NCBI RefSeq assembly: GCF_900129325.1
Contig: NZ_FQUP01000006.1
Span: 62,001 to 126,000, forward strand
Direction: 5' to 3'
Source: Kaistia soli DSM 19436
GTDB lineage: Bacteria; Pseudomonadota; Alphaproteobacteria; Rhizobiales; Kaistiaceae
Length of the DNA stretch: 64,000 nucleotides
This document shows positions 53,863 through 63,266 of the stretch, in pieces (position 1 is the stretch's first letter; the number at the start of each line of letters is the position of its first letter). The position numbers and the translations under genes are program-made. The notes beneath the pieces are model-generated. The model ran no database searches and was not told the DNA's origin. It was given only the letters and a program-made list of their open reading frames with translations.

Positions 53863-54627
53863 CTAGGCCGTCCGTTCCTCGCCGACCAGCCTCTGGCCGG
53901 CGACGGGATGCACGTCGACACCCAGCATGAAGGCGTGAAAGGCGCGGCCCTCGAAAAGCGGATGGAAGGCCCTGTCGAGCACGTTGAGCCCGCCGGCCAA
54001 CGCGCCGAAGGCCGGCATGATCAACCGCTCGCCATTGGCCGCAAAGCAGCGCCGCCGCACGGAGCGCCCACGCCCGACGACCCGGGCGGAGGGGTGCAGA
54101 TGGCCGGCGACCTCTCCGACCGCGCGGCCCGGGCGGGGCTCATGGCGAAAGGTCAGCGAACCGATCGAAAGCTCGCTCGTCGCCCAGCCGCCGAGGCCGT
54201 TTGGCGGCTCCGGATCGTGATTGCCGGCGATCCAGATCCATTCCGTCAGCGCGGTGAGCGCCGTCAGCGTGGCGCGGTCGCCCTCTGCGAGGCGCGCGCC
54301 CGCGCCGCGATCGTGAAAGCTGTCGCCGAGCGCGATGACCCGCGCCGGCCTCAGGCGGTGGATGAGCGCAGCGAGCCGCTTCAGCGTCGCGGCCGTGTCA
54401 TAGGGCGGCAGCATCTGCCCGCGCGCCGCAAAGGCCGACGCCTTTTCGAGATGGAGATCCGCCACCACCAGCGTCGACGCTTCGGCCAGATGCAATCCGC
54501 CCTCGACCGTCAGCGTCAGGCGCGTGCCGGCAATCGTCCACTCGGCCGGCCGGGGCTCGGCCGCGGGCACTTTCAGGGCGTGCTGGTTGAAGATCATGCG
54601 CCGATTCGTGTTTCGTTCTCGTCCCAT
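53863..54627 (-). CDS. pdeM: Ligase-associated DNA damage response endonuclease PdeM
   Basis: This is a 254-residue calcineurin-like metallophosphoesterase. Metal ligands appear in order: VVADLHLEKASAF (Asp-x-His), ALGDSFHDRGA (Gly-Asp), IAGNHDPEPP (Gly-Asn-His-Asp), and GEVAGHLHPSARV (Gly-His-x-His). PdeM accompanies the Lhr-type helicase, MBL exonuclease and ATP-dependent ligase in many bacteria. The ATG at 54627 lies one base after the lhr stop; a later ATG at 54597 is equally possible. Confidence 0.92.
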   Translation of the reverse strand: MGRERNTNRRMIFNQHALKVPAAEPRPAEWTIAGTRLTLTVEGGLHLAEASTLVVADLHLEKASAFAARGQMLPPYDTAATLKRLAALIHRLRPARVIALGDSFHDRGAGARLAEGDRATLTALTALTEWIWIAGNHDPEPPNGLGGWATSELSIGSLTFRHEPRPGRAVGEVAGHLHPSARVVGRGRSVRRRCFAANGERLIMPAFGALAGGLNVLDRAFHPLFEGRAFHAFMLGVDVHPVAGQRLVGEERTA

Positions 54628-54628
54628 C

Positions 54629-57178
54629 CTAGGGGCGCGGGATTCCCGTCGGCAAGCCCCCCATGCCGCTGGCATCGGCAAATGCGTCGCCCATCGCCTC
54701 GCGAACGAGGTCATCTACGTTCTCGCGGATGATCTCCTCGGCGGCAGACCCGGCGACGCTTTCCTTGCCGATGTCGAGCATGACGGGCACCGCGAGTGGC
54801 GAAATGTGCTCCAGGCGCTGGTGCAGGATGGAGCCCTCGACGCGCATGAGCATGTCGGAGAGCCGGGCGACGTCCAGAAGCCCGGTCGCAGCGTCTGCCC
54901 AGGTTGCACGCAGCAGGATGTGATCTGGCTCGTGGCTGCGCAGGACGTCGTAGATGAGATCGGTCGAAATCGTGACCTGACGTCCGGACTTCTCCTTGCC
55001 GGGATGCCGCCGCTCGATCAGGCCCGAGATCAGTGCGCAGGCGCGGAAGCTGCGCTTCAGGAGGTAGCTCTCGGCCAGCCACGCATCGAGATCGTCGCCC
55101 AGCATGTCCGGCGCGAAAAGATCGCCGAGCGCCGGCTTCTTTCTGGCGAACGCCGCGCCCATGTCGCCGAGGCTCCAGATGGCGAGCGCATAGTCGGAGG
55201 CGACGAAGCCGAGCGGCCTCAGCTTCGCGCGCTCCAGCCTCCGCGTCAGCAGCATGCCAAGCGTCTGATGCGCCAGCCGCCCTTCGAAGGGATAGGCGAC
55301 CATGTAGAAGCGATTGCCCCGCGGAAACGTCTCGACCAGCAATTGATTGGCGCCCGGCAGGACCGAAGCTTCCTTCTGGATCCGCAGCCAGTCGGATACC
55401 TGATCCGGCAAGCGCGTCCAACTGCTTTCATCGGCCAGCAGGCGGCGGACGCCATCGGCAAGATAGGTCGAGAGCGGAAACTTGCCGCCGTTATAGGAGG
55501 GAACTTTCGGCGCCTCATCATGCGTGCGCGAGACGACGACGACATTGTCGCGAATGCCTTCGAGCTTCACCACGAGGCCGGCGAACAGGAAGGTGTCGCC
55601 CGGCGCGAGTTGCTCGGCAAAATATTCCTCGACCTCGCCGAGAACGCGGCCGCCCATGCCGACGGGGCCGCCGTTTTTGCGTGAGGCAAGGCGAACCTTC
55701 ATCAAGGGCGCCTCGACGATGGTGCCGACATTCAGGCGATATTGCTGCGCGATGGCGGGATGGGTGATCCGCCAGAGCCCGTCCTTGCCCGCCCGGATTT
55801 TCGCAAAACGCTCATAGCTCTTGAGCGCATAGCCCCCTGTCGCCACGAAATCGACGACGCGGTCGAAGCTTTCGCGATCGAGGCCCGCATAGGGCGCAGC
55901 GGAGGTCACTTCAGCGAACAGCGCCTCGGCCGAGAAGGGCGCCGAGCAGGCCATGCCAAGCACATGCTGCGCCAGCACGTCGAGCGCGCCGGTCCGGAGC
56001 CGCGGCGTGTCCTGCGCGCCCGTCAGGCTCGCCTCCAACGCCACGGTGCATTCCATGACCTCGAAACGATTGGCAGGCACGAGGACGGCGCGGGAGGGCT
56101 CGTCCATCCGGTGATTGGCGCGGCCGATGCGCTGGGCGAGCCGGCTTGCGCCCTTGGGCGCGCCGACATTCACGACGAGATCGACATCGCCCCAGTCGAT
56201 CCCGAGATCGAGCGTCGAGGTGCAGACGACGCAGCGCAGGCTCGACGCCGCCATCGCCGCCTCGACGCGCCGGCGCTGGCCGACATCGAGGGAGCCGTGA
56301 TGCAGCGCGATCGGCAGCGCATCTTCGTTGATCCGCCAGAGTTCCTGGAAGATGCGCTCGGCTTGGCTGCGTGTATTGACGAAGACCAGCACCATGCGGC
56401 TCGCCTTGATGGCTTCGTAGATGGCGTCCATCGAATGAACGGCGGAATGGCCGGCCCAGGGGATGCGGTTCTCGGTCGGCAGGATGGTGACGTCGGGCTT
56501 GGCGCCGCCCTTGACGATAACGAGATCGGCAAGGTTCGGCGGCGCGCCCACCGATTGCGGCATCAGCCAGCGCCTGAGATCGTCGGGTTCGGCCACGGTT
56601 GCCGAAAGCCCGACGACACGCAGGCCCGGGCGCAATTGCCTGAGCCGGGCGAGGCCGAGCGATAGCAGATCCCCGCGCTTGGCCGTCACCAGCGAATGCA
56701 ATTCGTCCAGAACGACGGTCTCAAGCGTATCGAAGAAGCGGCCGGCATCGGGATTGGAGAGCAGCAGCGCGAGTTGCTCTGGCGTTGTCAGCAGGATGTC
56801 GGGTGGGGCCAGCTTCTGACGCTGGCGTTTGTGGGCCGGCGTGTCACCGGTGCGCGTTTCGACTGAAATATCGAGCCGCAGCCCGGCTACTGGCGTCTCG
56901 AGATTGCGGGCGATGTCGACGGCCAGAGCCTTCAGTGGCGAGATATAGAGGGTGTTGATGCCGGGGCGGCGCGTCGTCTTCGGACGTCGGGCGAGATCGA
57001 CGAGGCTCGGCAGGAACCCCGCCAGGGTCTTGCCGGCGCCGGTCGGCGCGATCAGCAGAGCCGAACGCCCCTGTTCCGCCTTTTCGAGCAGCGCGATCTG
57101 ATGCGGCCGCGGGGACCAGCCGCGCTGCGCAAACCACTCCATGAACGGCTTCGGGAGAAGATCGGCGGCTGTGCTCAC
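54629..57178 (-). CDS. lhr: Ligase-associated DNA damage response DEXH-box helicase (Lhr type)
   Basis: This is an 849-residue helicase with a GTG start at 57178; an ATG at 57142 is the alternative. It has Walker A APTGAGKTLAGFLPSLV, DEXH box VVLDELHSLVT, motif III LSATVAEPDDL, STLDLGIDWGDVDLV (IV/V) and motif VI RLAQRIGRANHR. The C-terminal half contains the winged-helix and Lhr-core beta domains. It is a 3'-5' DNA translocase acting in repair. It is transcribed with pdeM downstream. Upstream on the same strand lies a diguanylate cyclase rather than another repair gene. Confidence 0.93.
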   Translation of the reverse strand: MSTAADLLPKPFMEWFAQRGWSPRPHQIALLEKAEQGRSALLIAPTGAGKTLAGFLPSLVDLARRPKTTRRPGINTLYISPLKALAVDIARNLETPVAGLRLDISVETRTGDTPAHKRQRQKLAPPDILLTTPEQLALLLSNPDAGRFFDTLETVVLDELHSLVTAKRGDLLSLGLARLRQLRPGLRVVGLSATVAEPDDLRRWLMPQSVGAPPNLADLVIVKGGAKPDVTILPTENRIPWAGHSAVHSMDAIYEAIKASRMVLVFVNTRSQAERIFQELWRINEDALPIALHHGSLDVGQRRRVEAAMAASSLRCVVCTSTLDLGIDWGDVDLVVNVGAPKGASRLAQRIGRANHRMDEPSRAVLVPANRFEVMECTVALEASLTGAQDTPRLRTGALDVLAQHVLGMACSAPFSAEALFAEVTSAAPYAGLDRESFDRVVDFVATGGYALKSYERFAKIRAGKDGLWRITHPAIAQQYRLNVGTIVEAPLMKVRLASRKNGGPVGMGGRVLGEVEEYFAEQLAPGDTFLFAGLVVKLEGIRDNVVVVSRTHDEAPKVPSYNGGKFPLSTYLADGVRRLLADESSWTRLPDQVSDWLRIQKEASVLPGANQLLVETFPRGNRFYMVAYPFEGRLAHQTLGMLLTRRLERAKLRPLGFVASDYALAIWSLGDMGAAFARKKPALGDLFAPDMLGDDLDAWLAESYLLKRSFRACALISGLIERRHPGKEKSGRQVTISTDLIYDVLRSHEPDHILLRATWADAATGLLDVARLSDMLMRVEGSILHQRLEHISPLAVPVMLDIGKESVAGSAAEEIIRENVDDLVREAMGDAFADASGMGGLPTGIPRP

Positions 57179-57236
57179 CGGCAAGAGGTAGGGCCGATCC
57201 CCCACGAAGTCGAGCCGCGGCGAGTGAAAGCTCCAG

Positions 57237-58589
57237 TCAGCGCGCCGCGAGCTTCTGGCAGAAGCGATAGGTACGCCGTCCCGCCGACTTTGCCTGATAA
57301 AGCGCCTTGTCAGCAGCCGCGAGAAGCTCGTCGGGATCGAGCCCGCAATCCGGTGCACAAGCGATGCCGATGCTTAGCCCGACCTCGATCGTGTGGTCAC
57401 CCGCGGCGACTGGCACCCGCATAGCCTCGATCAGTTGCTCTGCGAGTGCTGCCGCTTCGGCATCGTCCGGCCCGACCGCGCCGATCAGGGCGAATTCGTC
57501 TCCTCCGAGACGCGCCACGATATCGCCAGGCCGCGCCACGGCCTCGAAGCGCAAGGCGGCCTCCCGCAGGACCGCATCGCCCGCCTGATGGCCGAGACTG
57601 TCGTTAATGTCCTTGAAGCGGTCGATATCGATCCACCAGAGCGCGAAGCGTCGCTCTCCAGAACCCACCTTTGAGAGGCCGGCAAGCAGTCTTTCGCGAA
57701 AGAGTTTGCGGTTGGGCAGACCGGTCAGCTCATCACGGTTCGCGAGCAGCTCAAGGCGCGCCTCGATCGCCTTCCGCTCGTCGATCCCACGAACAGACAC
57801 GACATAGCCGTCAGGCTCACCGGTTCGCTTGTCCTGCGTCAACCGGATATGAGCCTCGATCCAGCACCATGAACCATCCTTATGCAGCATGCGCTGTTCG
57901 ACCCGGCCGACGTCGAGATCGCCGGCGCGCACCTTTCCCATCAATCGGCCAAAGGTCGGGACATCGTCGGCATGGGTGATATCGATCGCGCGCCGGCCGA
58001 CCAGTTCCTCCGGCTCATAACCCAGCAATTCCCGGATCGCCGGCGACACATAGAGCCGAATGCCATCGAGATTGCCGCGGATGATGGTATCGGTCGATGT
58101 GTCGGCCAGGAGGCGGAAGTGCTCCCCTTGGAGCGCAGCCTCGCGTGCTCGCCTCTCAAGGCGCCACAGCCCCTCGGCGAGGCGGGCGAGATCCTGCAAA
58201 TGCTGACGTTCCTCGATGTCGAGGCGCCCGCGTGCGGCATCGAACAGCGCCAGACGCCCGTCGTCACCGAAGGTGCTGCTCGCGATCAGCGAGAGGCTGC
58301 CGGCTTCTCTGGAGTTCGATGGCTCTACCGCCTCGTCCGCCGCTGACAGAAGGGCCATCGCCGACCGGATTGCAGGCGCCGCCGCAGCCGCATCAATGTG
58401 CTCAGCAAGGCCAACCCGGCAGCTGTCTTCCACCCCGGGCCGCACAGCGACGGCGCCTACGCCGAACAGTCGCCGCGCCATATGGCAGAGCGTGTCATAG
58501 AAGCAGTCGATCTCGGAGGACGCCTTCTCCGCCTCGCCTTCGGCCTTTAGGGCGCCGGCCTGCCGCGTTGCCCACTCCGCTGTGTTCAT
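57237..58589 (-). CDS. GAF-PAS-GGDEF diguanylate cyclase
   Basis: This is a 450-residue protein from the ATG at 58589. Residues ~15-155 resemble a GAF-like sensor. Residues ~165-285 are a PAS_3 domain (FRLLADTSTDTIIRGNLDGI, GSWCWIEAHIRLTQDKRT). Residues ~290-450 are a GGDEF domain with an intact active site (RLGGDEFALIG) and DELTGLPNRKLF at its start. It synthesises c-di-GMP from two GTP. No I-site RxxD is evident. It has no membrane segment. It sits 58 bp upstream of lhr in the same direction. Confidence 0.93.
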   Translation of the reverse strand: MNTAEWATRQAGALKAEGEAEKASSEIDCFYDTLCHMARRLFGVGAVAVRPGVEDSCRVGLAEHIDAAAAAPAIRSAMALLSAADEAVEPSNSREAGSLSLIASSTFGDDGRLALFDAARGRLDIEERQHLQDLARLAEGLWRLERRAREAALQGEHFRLLADTSTDTIIRGNLDGIRLYVSPAIRELLGYEPEELVGRRAIDITHADDVPTFGRLMGKVRAGDLDVGRVEQRMLHKDGSWCWIEAHIRLTQDKRTGEPDGYVVSVRGIDERKAIEARLELLANRDELTGLPNRKLFRERLLAGLSKVGSGERRFALWWIDIDRFKDINDSLGHQAGDAVLREAALRFEAVARPGDIVARLGGDEFALIGAVGPDDAEAAALAEQLIEAMRVPVAAGDHTIEVGLSIGIACAPDCGLDPDELLAAADKALYQAKSAGRRTYRFCQKLAAR

Positions 58590-58801
58590 CGGCTGCGGCT
58601 GGCTCCTTGGGCATGGGTTGCAAAGTGCAGCAGGCAACGGCACGCGCCGTTTTGATTGGGCCCACTTCTACAACGTGTCCGCTTTTCAGCAAGTATCGAG
58701 AGCCGAAGATCTTTATGCAATTTCACGGCCATGGAATGAATCCGCCGCGACGCCCGCAGCTGCCTCCTTTCCACAACCCGTCGAGACCCTATCTATCCCG
58801 C

Positions 58802-59824
58802 ATGATCCGCCCCGAAGACCTTCTCGCGCCCGGACCGGACGGGCTGTGGTGTCCGCTCGGCGGATTTCATGTCGATCCGATCCGGCCGGTGGCGCGGGCG
58901 CTGATCACGCATGGTCATGCCGACCATGCTCGTTCCGGCCATGGCGCCGTGCTCGCGACCCGCGAGACGCTTGCGATCATGGCCGTGCGCTATGGCGAGG
59001 ACTTCGCTGGCCAGCAGCAGGTGGCGGTCCCCGGTGAGCGGATGAAAATCGGCGACGTCACAGTCTCGTTTCATCCGGCCGGCCATGTGCTCGGGTCAGC
59101 GCAGATCGCCGTCGAGGCGCAAGGCTGCCGCATTGTGGTGTCGGGTGATTACAAGCGGCGGCGCGACCCGACCTGCGCGCCGTTCGAACCCGTCGCGTGC
59201 GACGTCTTCATCACCGAGGCGACGTTCGGACTTCCGGTGTTCCGCCATCCTGACGACGGCGAAGAAATCGGCAAGCTGCTCGCCTCGCTGGCAGCGTTTC
59301 CGGAGCGTGCCCATCTTGTCGGCGCCTATGCGCTCGGGAAGGCGCAGCGGGTCATCAAGCGCCTGCGCGAGGAAGGCTATGGCGAGACGATCTATATCCA
59401 TGGCGCATTGGAGCGGCTTTGCACGCTCTACGAGTCCGAAGGGATCGATCTCGGCCCGCTGGCCCCGGCAACGCTCGAAAGCGCGCGGCGCGGCGAAAGC
59501 GCGGCTTTTGCCGGCGCGGTCGTCGTCGGCCCGCCCTCGGCCTTCGCCGACCGCTGGGCGCGGCGGTTCCCGGATCCGGTTCCCTGCTTCGCCTCGGGAT
59601 GGATGATGATCCGACAGCGCGCCAAGCAGCGCGGGGTCGAGCTGCCGTTGATCATTTCCGATCACTGCGACTGGGACGAACTGACGGCAACCATCGCCGA
59701 GATCGAACCCGGCGAGGTCTGGGTGACGCATGGCCGTGAAGAGGCGCTGGTGCGCTGGTGCGAGCTGGCGGGCATCCGCGCCCGCCCGCTGCACCTTGTC
59801 GGCTACGAGGACGAAGGCGACTGA
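58802..59824 (+). CDS. Ligase-associated DNA damage response exonuclease (MBL fold)
   Basis: This is a 340-residue metallo-beta-lactamase-fold nuclease from the ATG at 58802 (MIRPEDLLAPGPDGLWCP). The HxHxDH metal motif is ITHGHADHARSGH. Other ligands lie in FHPAGHVLGSAQI, VVSGDYKRRRDPTC, and the C-terminal ISDHCDWDEL. The beta-CASP-like insert is typical of SNM1-type exonucleases that accompany bacterial ATP-dependent ligases. It normally sits directly before the ligase, but here a riboflavin transporter lies between, and the two genes overlap tail-to-tail by 22 nt. Confidence 0.92.
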   Translation: MIRPEDLLAPGPDGLWCPLGGFHVDPIRPVARALITHGHADHARSGHGAVLATRETLAIMAVRYGEDFAGQQQVAVPGERMKIGDVTVSFHPAGHVLGSAQIAVEAQGCRIVVSGDYKRRRDPTCAPFEPVACDVFITEATFGLPVFRHPDDGEEIGKLLASLAAFPERAHLVGAYALGKAQRVIKRLREEGYGETIYIHGALERLCTLYESEGIDLGPLAPATLESARRGESAAFAGAVVVGPPSAFADRWARRFPDPVPCFASGWMMIRQRAKQRGVELPLIISDHCDWDELTATIAEIEPGEVWVTHGREEALVRWCELAGIRARPLHLVGYEDEGD

Positions 59825-60738
59825 CCCGTTGCGCGGCCGGCTTCCGGCGCCCGGCTCTCGCGCCAGAGCAGGAACAGTGACGCCCCGATGATCAGCGCGG
59901 CGCCGATCCAGAGCTGCGCGGTCGGCAGCCAGCCGAACACCAGCCAGCCGGCGATGATGTTGAGCGGCAGCTTCACGTGATCGAAAGGCTGGACATAGGC
60001 GGCGTCGGCCCTTGAATAAGCGAGGGCAAGAAACGCCTGCGCCGCTGCCGTCAGCACACCGACGGCGATGATCGCAATCCAGCCATCGGCGGTCGGCAGC
60101 ACGAGGCCGGACGGCAGTGCTAGCACCAGGTTGACCGGCGCCAGCAGCAGCAACAACCACGCTGCGACAGCTTCCGGGCTGTCTTCGACGAGCAGCCGCT
60201 TCTGCACCAGCGAGACGCCGGCCCAGAGCACGGATGCGGCGAGCGGATAGAGGCTCGCCGCCGTGAAGGTTTCCGCGAACGGATCGAGGATGATGAGCCC
60301 GCCGGCGAAGCCGATCGTGACCGCCAGCCAGCGCTCGATCGAGACACGCTCGCCGAGCAGCAATGCCGCACCGAGCGTCACGACGAAGGGCGATGTCATG
60401 ACGAGCGCGACGGCCTGTCCGATTGGCACGCCATGGGCAAGGCCGGCCACCCAGGCCTGGACGCCGAGCGCCGCGAGCAGGACGCGCAACGCCTGCAGCC
60501 AGGGCCGGCGCGTCGAGAGCGATGGCAGGCCACGCCGCACGGCCCAAGGCAAGACGGCGAGAAGCGCCACGGCATATTGCAGGAAGGCGGCGGTCGGCGC
60601 CGGAATGCCGAGCCGTGTCGTCGCAATCTGCTCCAGCGTGTTGACGCCGGCGAAGGCGACGCCGGCGGCGACCATGAAAGCCGCACCCGCGACAGGCGCG
60701 GGAAGAGCGGGAGAAGCTGTGAGTGTGGTCTGACTCAT
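59803..60738 (-). CDS. ribN: EamA-family riboflavin transporter under FMN riboswitch control
   Basis: This is a 311-residue drug/metabolite-transporter family protein from the ATG at 60738, with ten predicted helices as two EamA repeats. A complete FMN riboswitch lies in its leader (60829-60971). EamA proteins downstream of FMN riboswitches in alphaproteobacteria are RibN riboflavin importers, so that role is assigned mainly from the regulation. The protein alone would only support a generic DMT exporter or importer. Confidence 0.9.
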   Translation of the reverse strand: MSQTTLTASPALPAPVAGAAFMVAAGVAFAGVNTLEQIATTRLGIPAPTAAFLQYAVALLAVLPWAVRRGLPSLSTRRPWLQALRVLLAALGVQAWVAGLAHGVPIGQAVALVMTSPFVVTLGAALLLGERVSIERWLAVTIGFAGGLIILDPFAETFTAASLYPLAASVLWAGVSLVQKRLLVEDSPEAVAAWLLLLLAPVNLVLALPSGLVLPTADGWIAIIAVGVLTAAAQAFLALAYSRADAAYVQPFDHVKLPLNIIAGWLVFGWLPTAQLWIGAALIIGASLFLLWRESRAPEAGRATGQSPSSS

Positions 60739-60828
60739 GTTGATCCTCGAAATGTTGGACAACACGAAATCAGGGCAAAAGCGAACGCGCACGCCCCGGC
60801 CGCAAGGCAGGATCGCATGCATGGCGCT

Positions 60829-60971
60829 TGTTCTCTTCCATCCGGACTATACCGTCGGCTTCGGAATTGGACCGAATCTGCTGACCCCTCCCCTGACGGG
60901 AGGGCGCTCGCGGGCTTGCAGACGATGCCTGCCTACCGCCGGTGGGGAATTTCACCCCGCCCTGAGAACGA
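60829..60971 (-). promoter_or_regulatory. FMN riboswitch (RFN element)
   Basis: The minus strand reads GTTCTCAGGGCGGGGTGAAA, ATTCCCCACCGGCGGTA, AGCCCGCGAGCG, GGTCAGCAGATTCGGT, CCGAAGCCGACGGTATAGTC and CGGATGGAAGAGAAC. These are the conserved strands of the RFN aptamer in the correct order. The variable stem (CCCTCCCGTCAGGGGAGGG) is intact. It ends about 90 bp before the transporter start. FMN binding should shut off the downstream gene, by terminating transcription or hiding its ribosome-binding site. Confidence 0.97.
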
Positions 60972-61079
60972 GGTCCGATCATCGATCGGACAGCCAAGAC
61001 TTAGTTTCTGCGGACGCTGACCGCAAGAACGTCGATGCTCCGCCTTTTCAGCGGCGCGCAAAACCATACCTAATGCAGC

Positions 61080-62705
61080 ATGGAAGACTTCGCCGCCCTG
61101 CTTGATCGCTTGATCCTGACGCCTTCGCGCAATGCGAAGCTCAAGCTCCTGACCGACTATTTCCGCGCGACGCCGGATCCCGATCGCGGCTTCGCGCTCG
61201 CGGCGCTGACGGGCGAGCTTGACCTTCCGGCGGTGAAGCCGGCCATGCTGCGCGCGCTGGTCGCTGAGCGGATCGACCCGGTGCTCTTCGCCTATTCCTA
61301 TGACTATGTCGGCGATCTCGCCGAGACGATCGCGCTGGTCTGGGGCGTGACGGCATCGCCGGCAACCGGCCCCAGGCCAGCGCCGCCCTCGTTGTCAGCG
61401 ATCGTCGAAACGATCGCTGCATCCTCGCGCAGCGAAGGTCCCCGGCGGGTGGCCGGCTTTCTCGACATGCTCGATGCCACGGGACGCTGGGCCTTGCTGA
61501 AGTTGGTCACCGGGGGCTTGCGGATCGGCGTCTCGGCGCGGCTCACCAAGCAGTCCCTCGCCGATCTTGGCGGCCATGAGGTCAACGAGATCGAGGAACT
61601 CTGGCACGGGTTGCGCCCACCTTATCTGGAACTGTTCGCCTGGCTCGACGGAAAAGCGGAGAAGCCGATCTCCTCGGCGCGGGCGCCTTTCCGCCCGGTG
61701 ATGCTGGCGCAGCCACTCGACGAGGGCGACCTTCCACGGATCACGCCGGATGCCTATGCGGCGGAATGGAAATGGGACGGTATCCGGGTGCAGGCCGTCT
61801 CGGATCACGGCGTCAAGCGCCTCTACACGCGAACGGGCGAGGATATCGGGGACGCGTTTCCCGATGTCCTCGACGGGCTCGATATCGAGGGGGCTATCGA
61901 TGGCGAGCTGCTGGTCGGCCGGCTCGACGGCGAGATCATCAATGCCGGGAGCTTCTCGGAGCTGCAGCAGCGGCTGAACCGCAAGAGTGTCTCCGGCAAG
62001 CTCGTCATCAGCCATCCCGCCTTCATCCGCGCCTATGACTGCCTCGTCGACCAGGGCGAAGATATCCGTGCCCTTCCCTTCCGGACGCGGCGTGAGCGGC
62101 TCGAACGTCTCGTGGCGACGTCGCTTGCCAAGCGCATCGATCTCTCGCCGCTCATTCCCTATGACGACGCCGAGGCGCTGATGGAGAAGCGGAGCGCGCC
62201 GCCGGCCGCGATCATCGAGGGGCTGATGCTGAAGCGCTGGGATTCGGTCTATGAGCCCGGCCGTCCGAAGGGGCCGTGGTTCAAATGGAAGCGCGATCCC
62301 TACACAGTGGACGCCGTGCTGATGTATGCGCAGCGCGGCCATGGCAAGCGCTCGTCCTTTTATTCCGACTATACGTTCGGGGTCTGGAAATCGGGTGCCG
62401 AAGGGACGGAGCTGGTCCCGGTCGGCAAGGCCTATTTCGGCTTCACCGACGACGAATTGGCCGAGATTGACCGCTTCGTGCGCCGCAACACCACCAACCG
62501 GTTCGGCCCGGTGCGCGAAGTCGTCCACGAAGCCGATCGCGGGCTGGTGCTGGAAGTCGCCTTCGAGGGTCTCAACCGCTCGACGCGGCACAAGTCCGGG
62601 GTCGCGATGCGCTTTCCCCGCGTCGCGCGGCTCCGCTGGGACAAGCCGCCACGCGAGGCGGACCGCATCGAGACGCTGGAGGCGCTGCTTTCTGCTGCCG
62701 ATTGA
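61080..62705 (+). CDS. ATP-dependent DNA ligase (ligase-associated repair cluster)
   Basis: This is a 541-residue ligase. The N-terminal ~200 residues are the LigN-like DNA-binding domain (MEDFAALLDRLILTPSRNAK). The nucleotidyl-transfer motif is AAEWKWDGIRVQ, with the adenylated Lys in K-W-D-G. Motif IIIa/IV-like GAIDGELLVG and motif V MLKRWDSVYEPG, PWFKWKRDP follow, then the OB-fold. It belongs to the cisplatin-damage-response ATP-dependent ligases linked to pdeM/lhr/exonuclease. The start is the ATG at 61080, on the opposite strand from the riboswitch leader. Confidence 0.94.
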   Translation: MEDFAALLDRLILTPSRNAKLKLLTDYFRATPDPDRGFALAALTGELDLPAVKPAMLRALVAERIDPVLFAYSYDYVGDLAETIALVWGVTASPATGPRPAPPSLSAIVETIAASSRSEGPRRVAGFLDMLDATGRWALLKLVTGGLRIGVSARLTKQSLADLGGHEVNEIEELWHGLRPPYLELFAWLDGKAEKPISSARAPFRPVMLAQPLDEGDLPRITPDAYAAEWKWDGIRVQAVSDHGVKRLYTRTGEDIGDAFPDVLDGLDIEGAIDGELLVGRLDGEIINAGSFSELQQRLNRKSVSGKLVISHPAFIRAYDCLVDQGEDIRALPFRTRRERLERLVATSLAKRIDLSPLIPYDDAEALMEKRSAPPAAIIEGLMLKRWDSVYEPGRPKGPWFKWKRDPYTVDAVLMYAQRGHGKRSSFYSDYTFGVWKSGAEGTELVPVGKAYFGFTDDELAEIDRFVRRNTTNRFGPVREVVHEADRGLVLEVAFEGLNRSTRHKSGVAMRFPRVARLRWDKPPREADRIETLEALLSAAD

Positions 62706-62737
62706 CAAGGTATGGAGCCGGGCGCACCAAGACCGCG

Positions 62738-63235
62738 ATGATCTCCACCGCCGACAGCCCTCCCGCCATCCGCCCCTTCGCGCCCGGCGACACCGACGGT
62801 GTCGCCCGCCTCATCGTGCCGATCCAGCAGGAGGAATTCGGCATAGCGATCACCTATGAGGAACAGGGCGACCTGCGCGACATTCCAGCCTTCTATCAGC
62901 GCGGCACCGGCGGCTTCTGGGTCGCGATCGCGCCAGGCGGTGTCGTCGGCACGATCGGCCTCTACGATATCGGCGAGGGCGATGCGGCCCTCCGCAAGAT
63001 GTTCGTCTCGCCCGCTCATCGCGGCGACGGCACGGCGCGTCGGTTGCTCGGCCATTTGGTCGCGCATGCTCAGGAGCACCGCCTTCGCCGGATCATTCTC
63101 GGCACAACGGATCGCTTCCTCGCGGCGCATCGCTTCTATGAGAAGAACGGCTTTGCCGAGATCGTTCCCAAGGACCTGCCCGGCTCGTTCCCGCGCCTCG
63201 CCGTCGACAGCAAGTTCTACCAGCTCACGCTATGA
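62738..63235 (+). CDS. GNAT family N-acetyltransferase
   Basis: This is a 165-residue protein from the ATG at 62738; a TTG at 62702 overlapping the ligase stop would add 12 residues. It has VIGTIGLYDIG-like strand GVVGTIGLYDIG, KMFVSPAHRGDGTARRLLGH (the acetyl-CoA loop, R-G-D-G-T-A), and AAHRFYEKNGFAEI. Substrate unknown. It follows the ligase closely and may be co-transcribed. Confidence 0.92.
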   Translation: MISTADSPPAIRPFAPGDTDGVARLIVPIQQEEFGIAITYEEQGDLRDIPAFYQRGTGGFWVAIAPGGVVGTIGLYDIGEGDAALRKMFVSPAHRGDGTARRLLGHLVAHAQEHRLRRIILGTTDRFLAAHRFYEKNGFAEIVPKDLPGSFPRLAVDSKFYQLTL

Positions 63236-63266
63236 TCGGGAGCGATTCGGGCCAGCGGAGAAAGTG

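Noticed and set aside
54524-55684. 386-residue plus-strand frame opposite the lhr and pdeM genes
   Set aside because: It is a shadow of the helicase, rich in Arg, Ala and Asp without domain motifs.
59096-60547. 483-residue minus-strand frame across the exonuclease and transporter
   Set aside because: It crosses two real genes in a wrong frame and is dominated by Arg/Ala/Gly runs.
61395-62708. 437-residue minus-strand frame opposite the DNA ligase
   Set aside because: It is a shadow of the ligase gene, whose motifs are intact on the plus strand.
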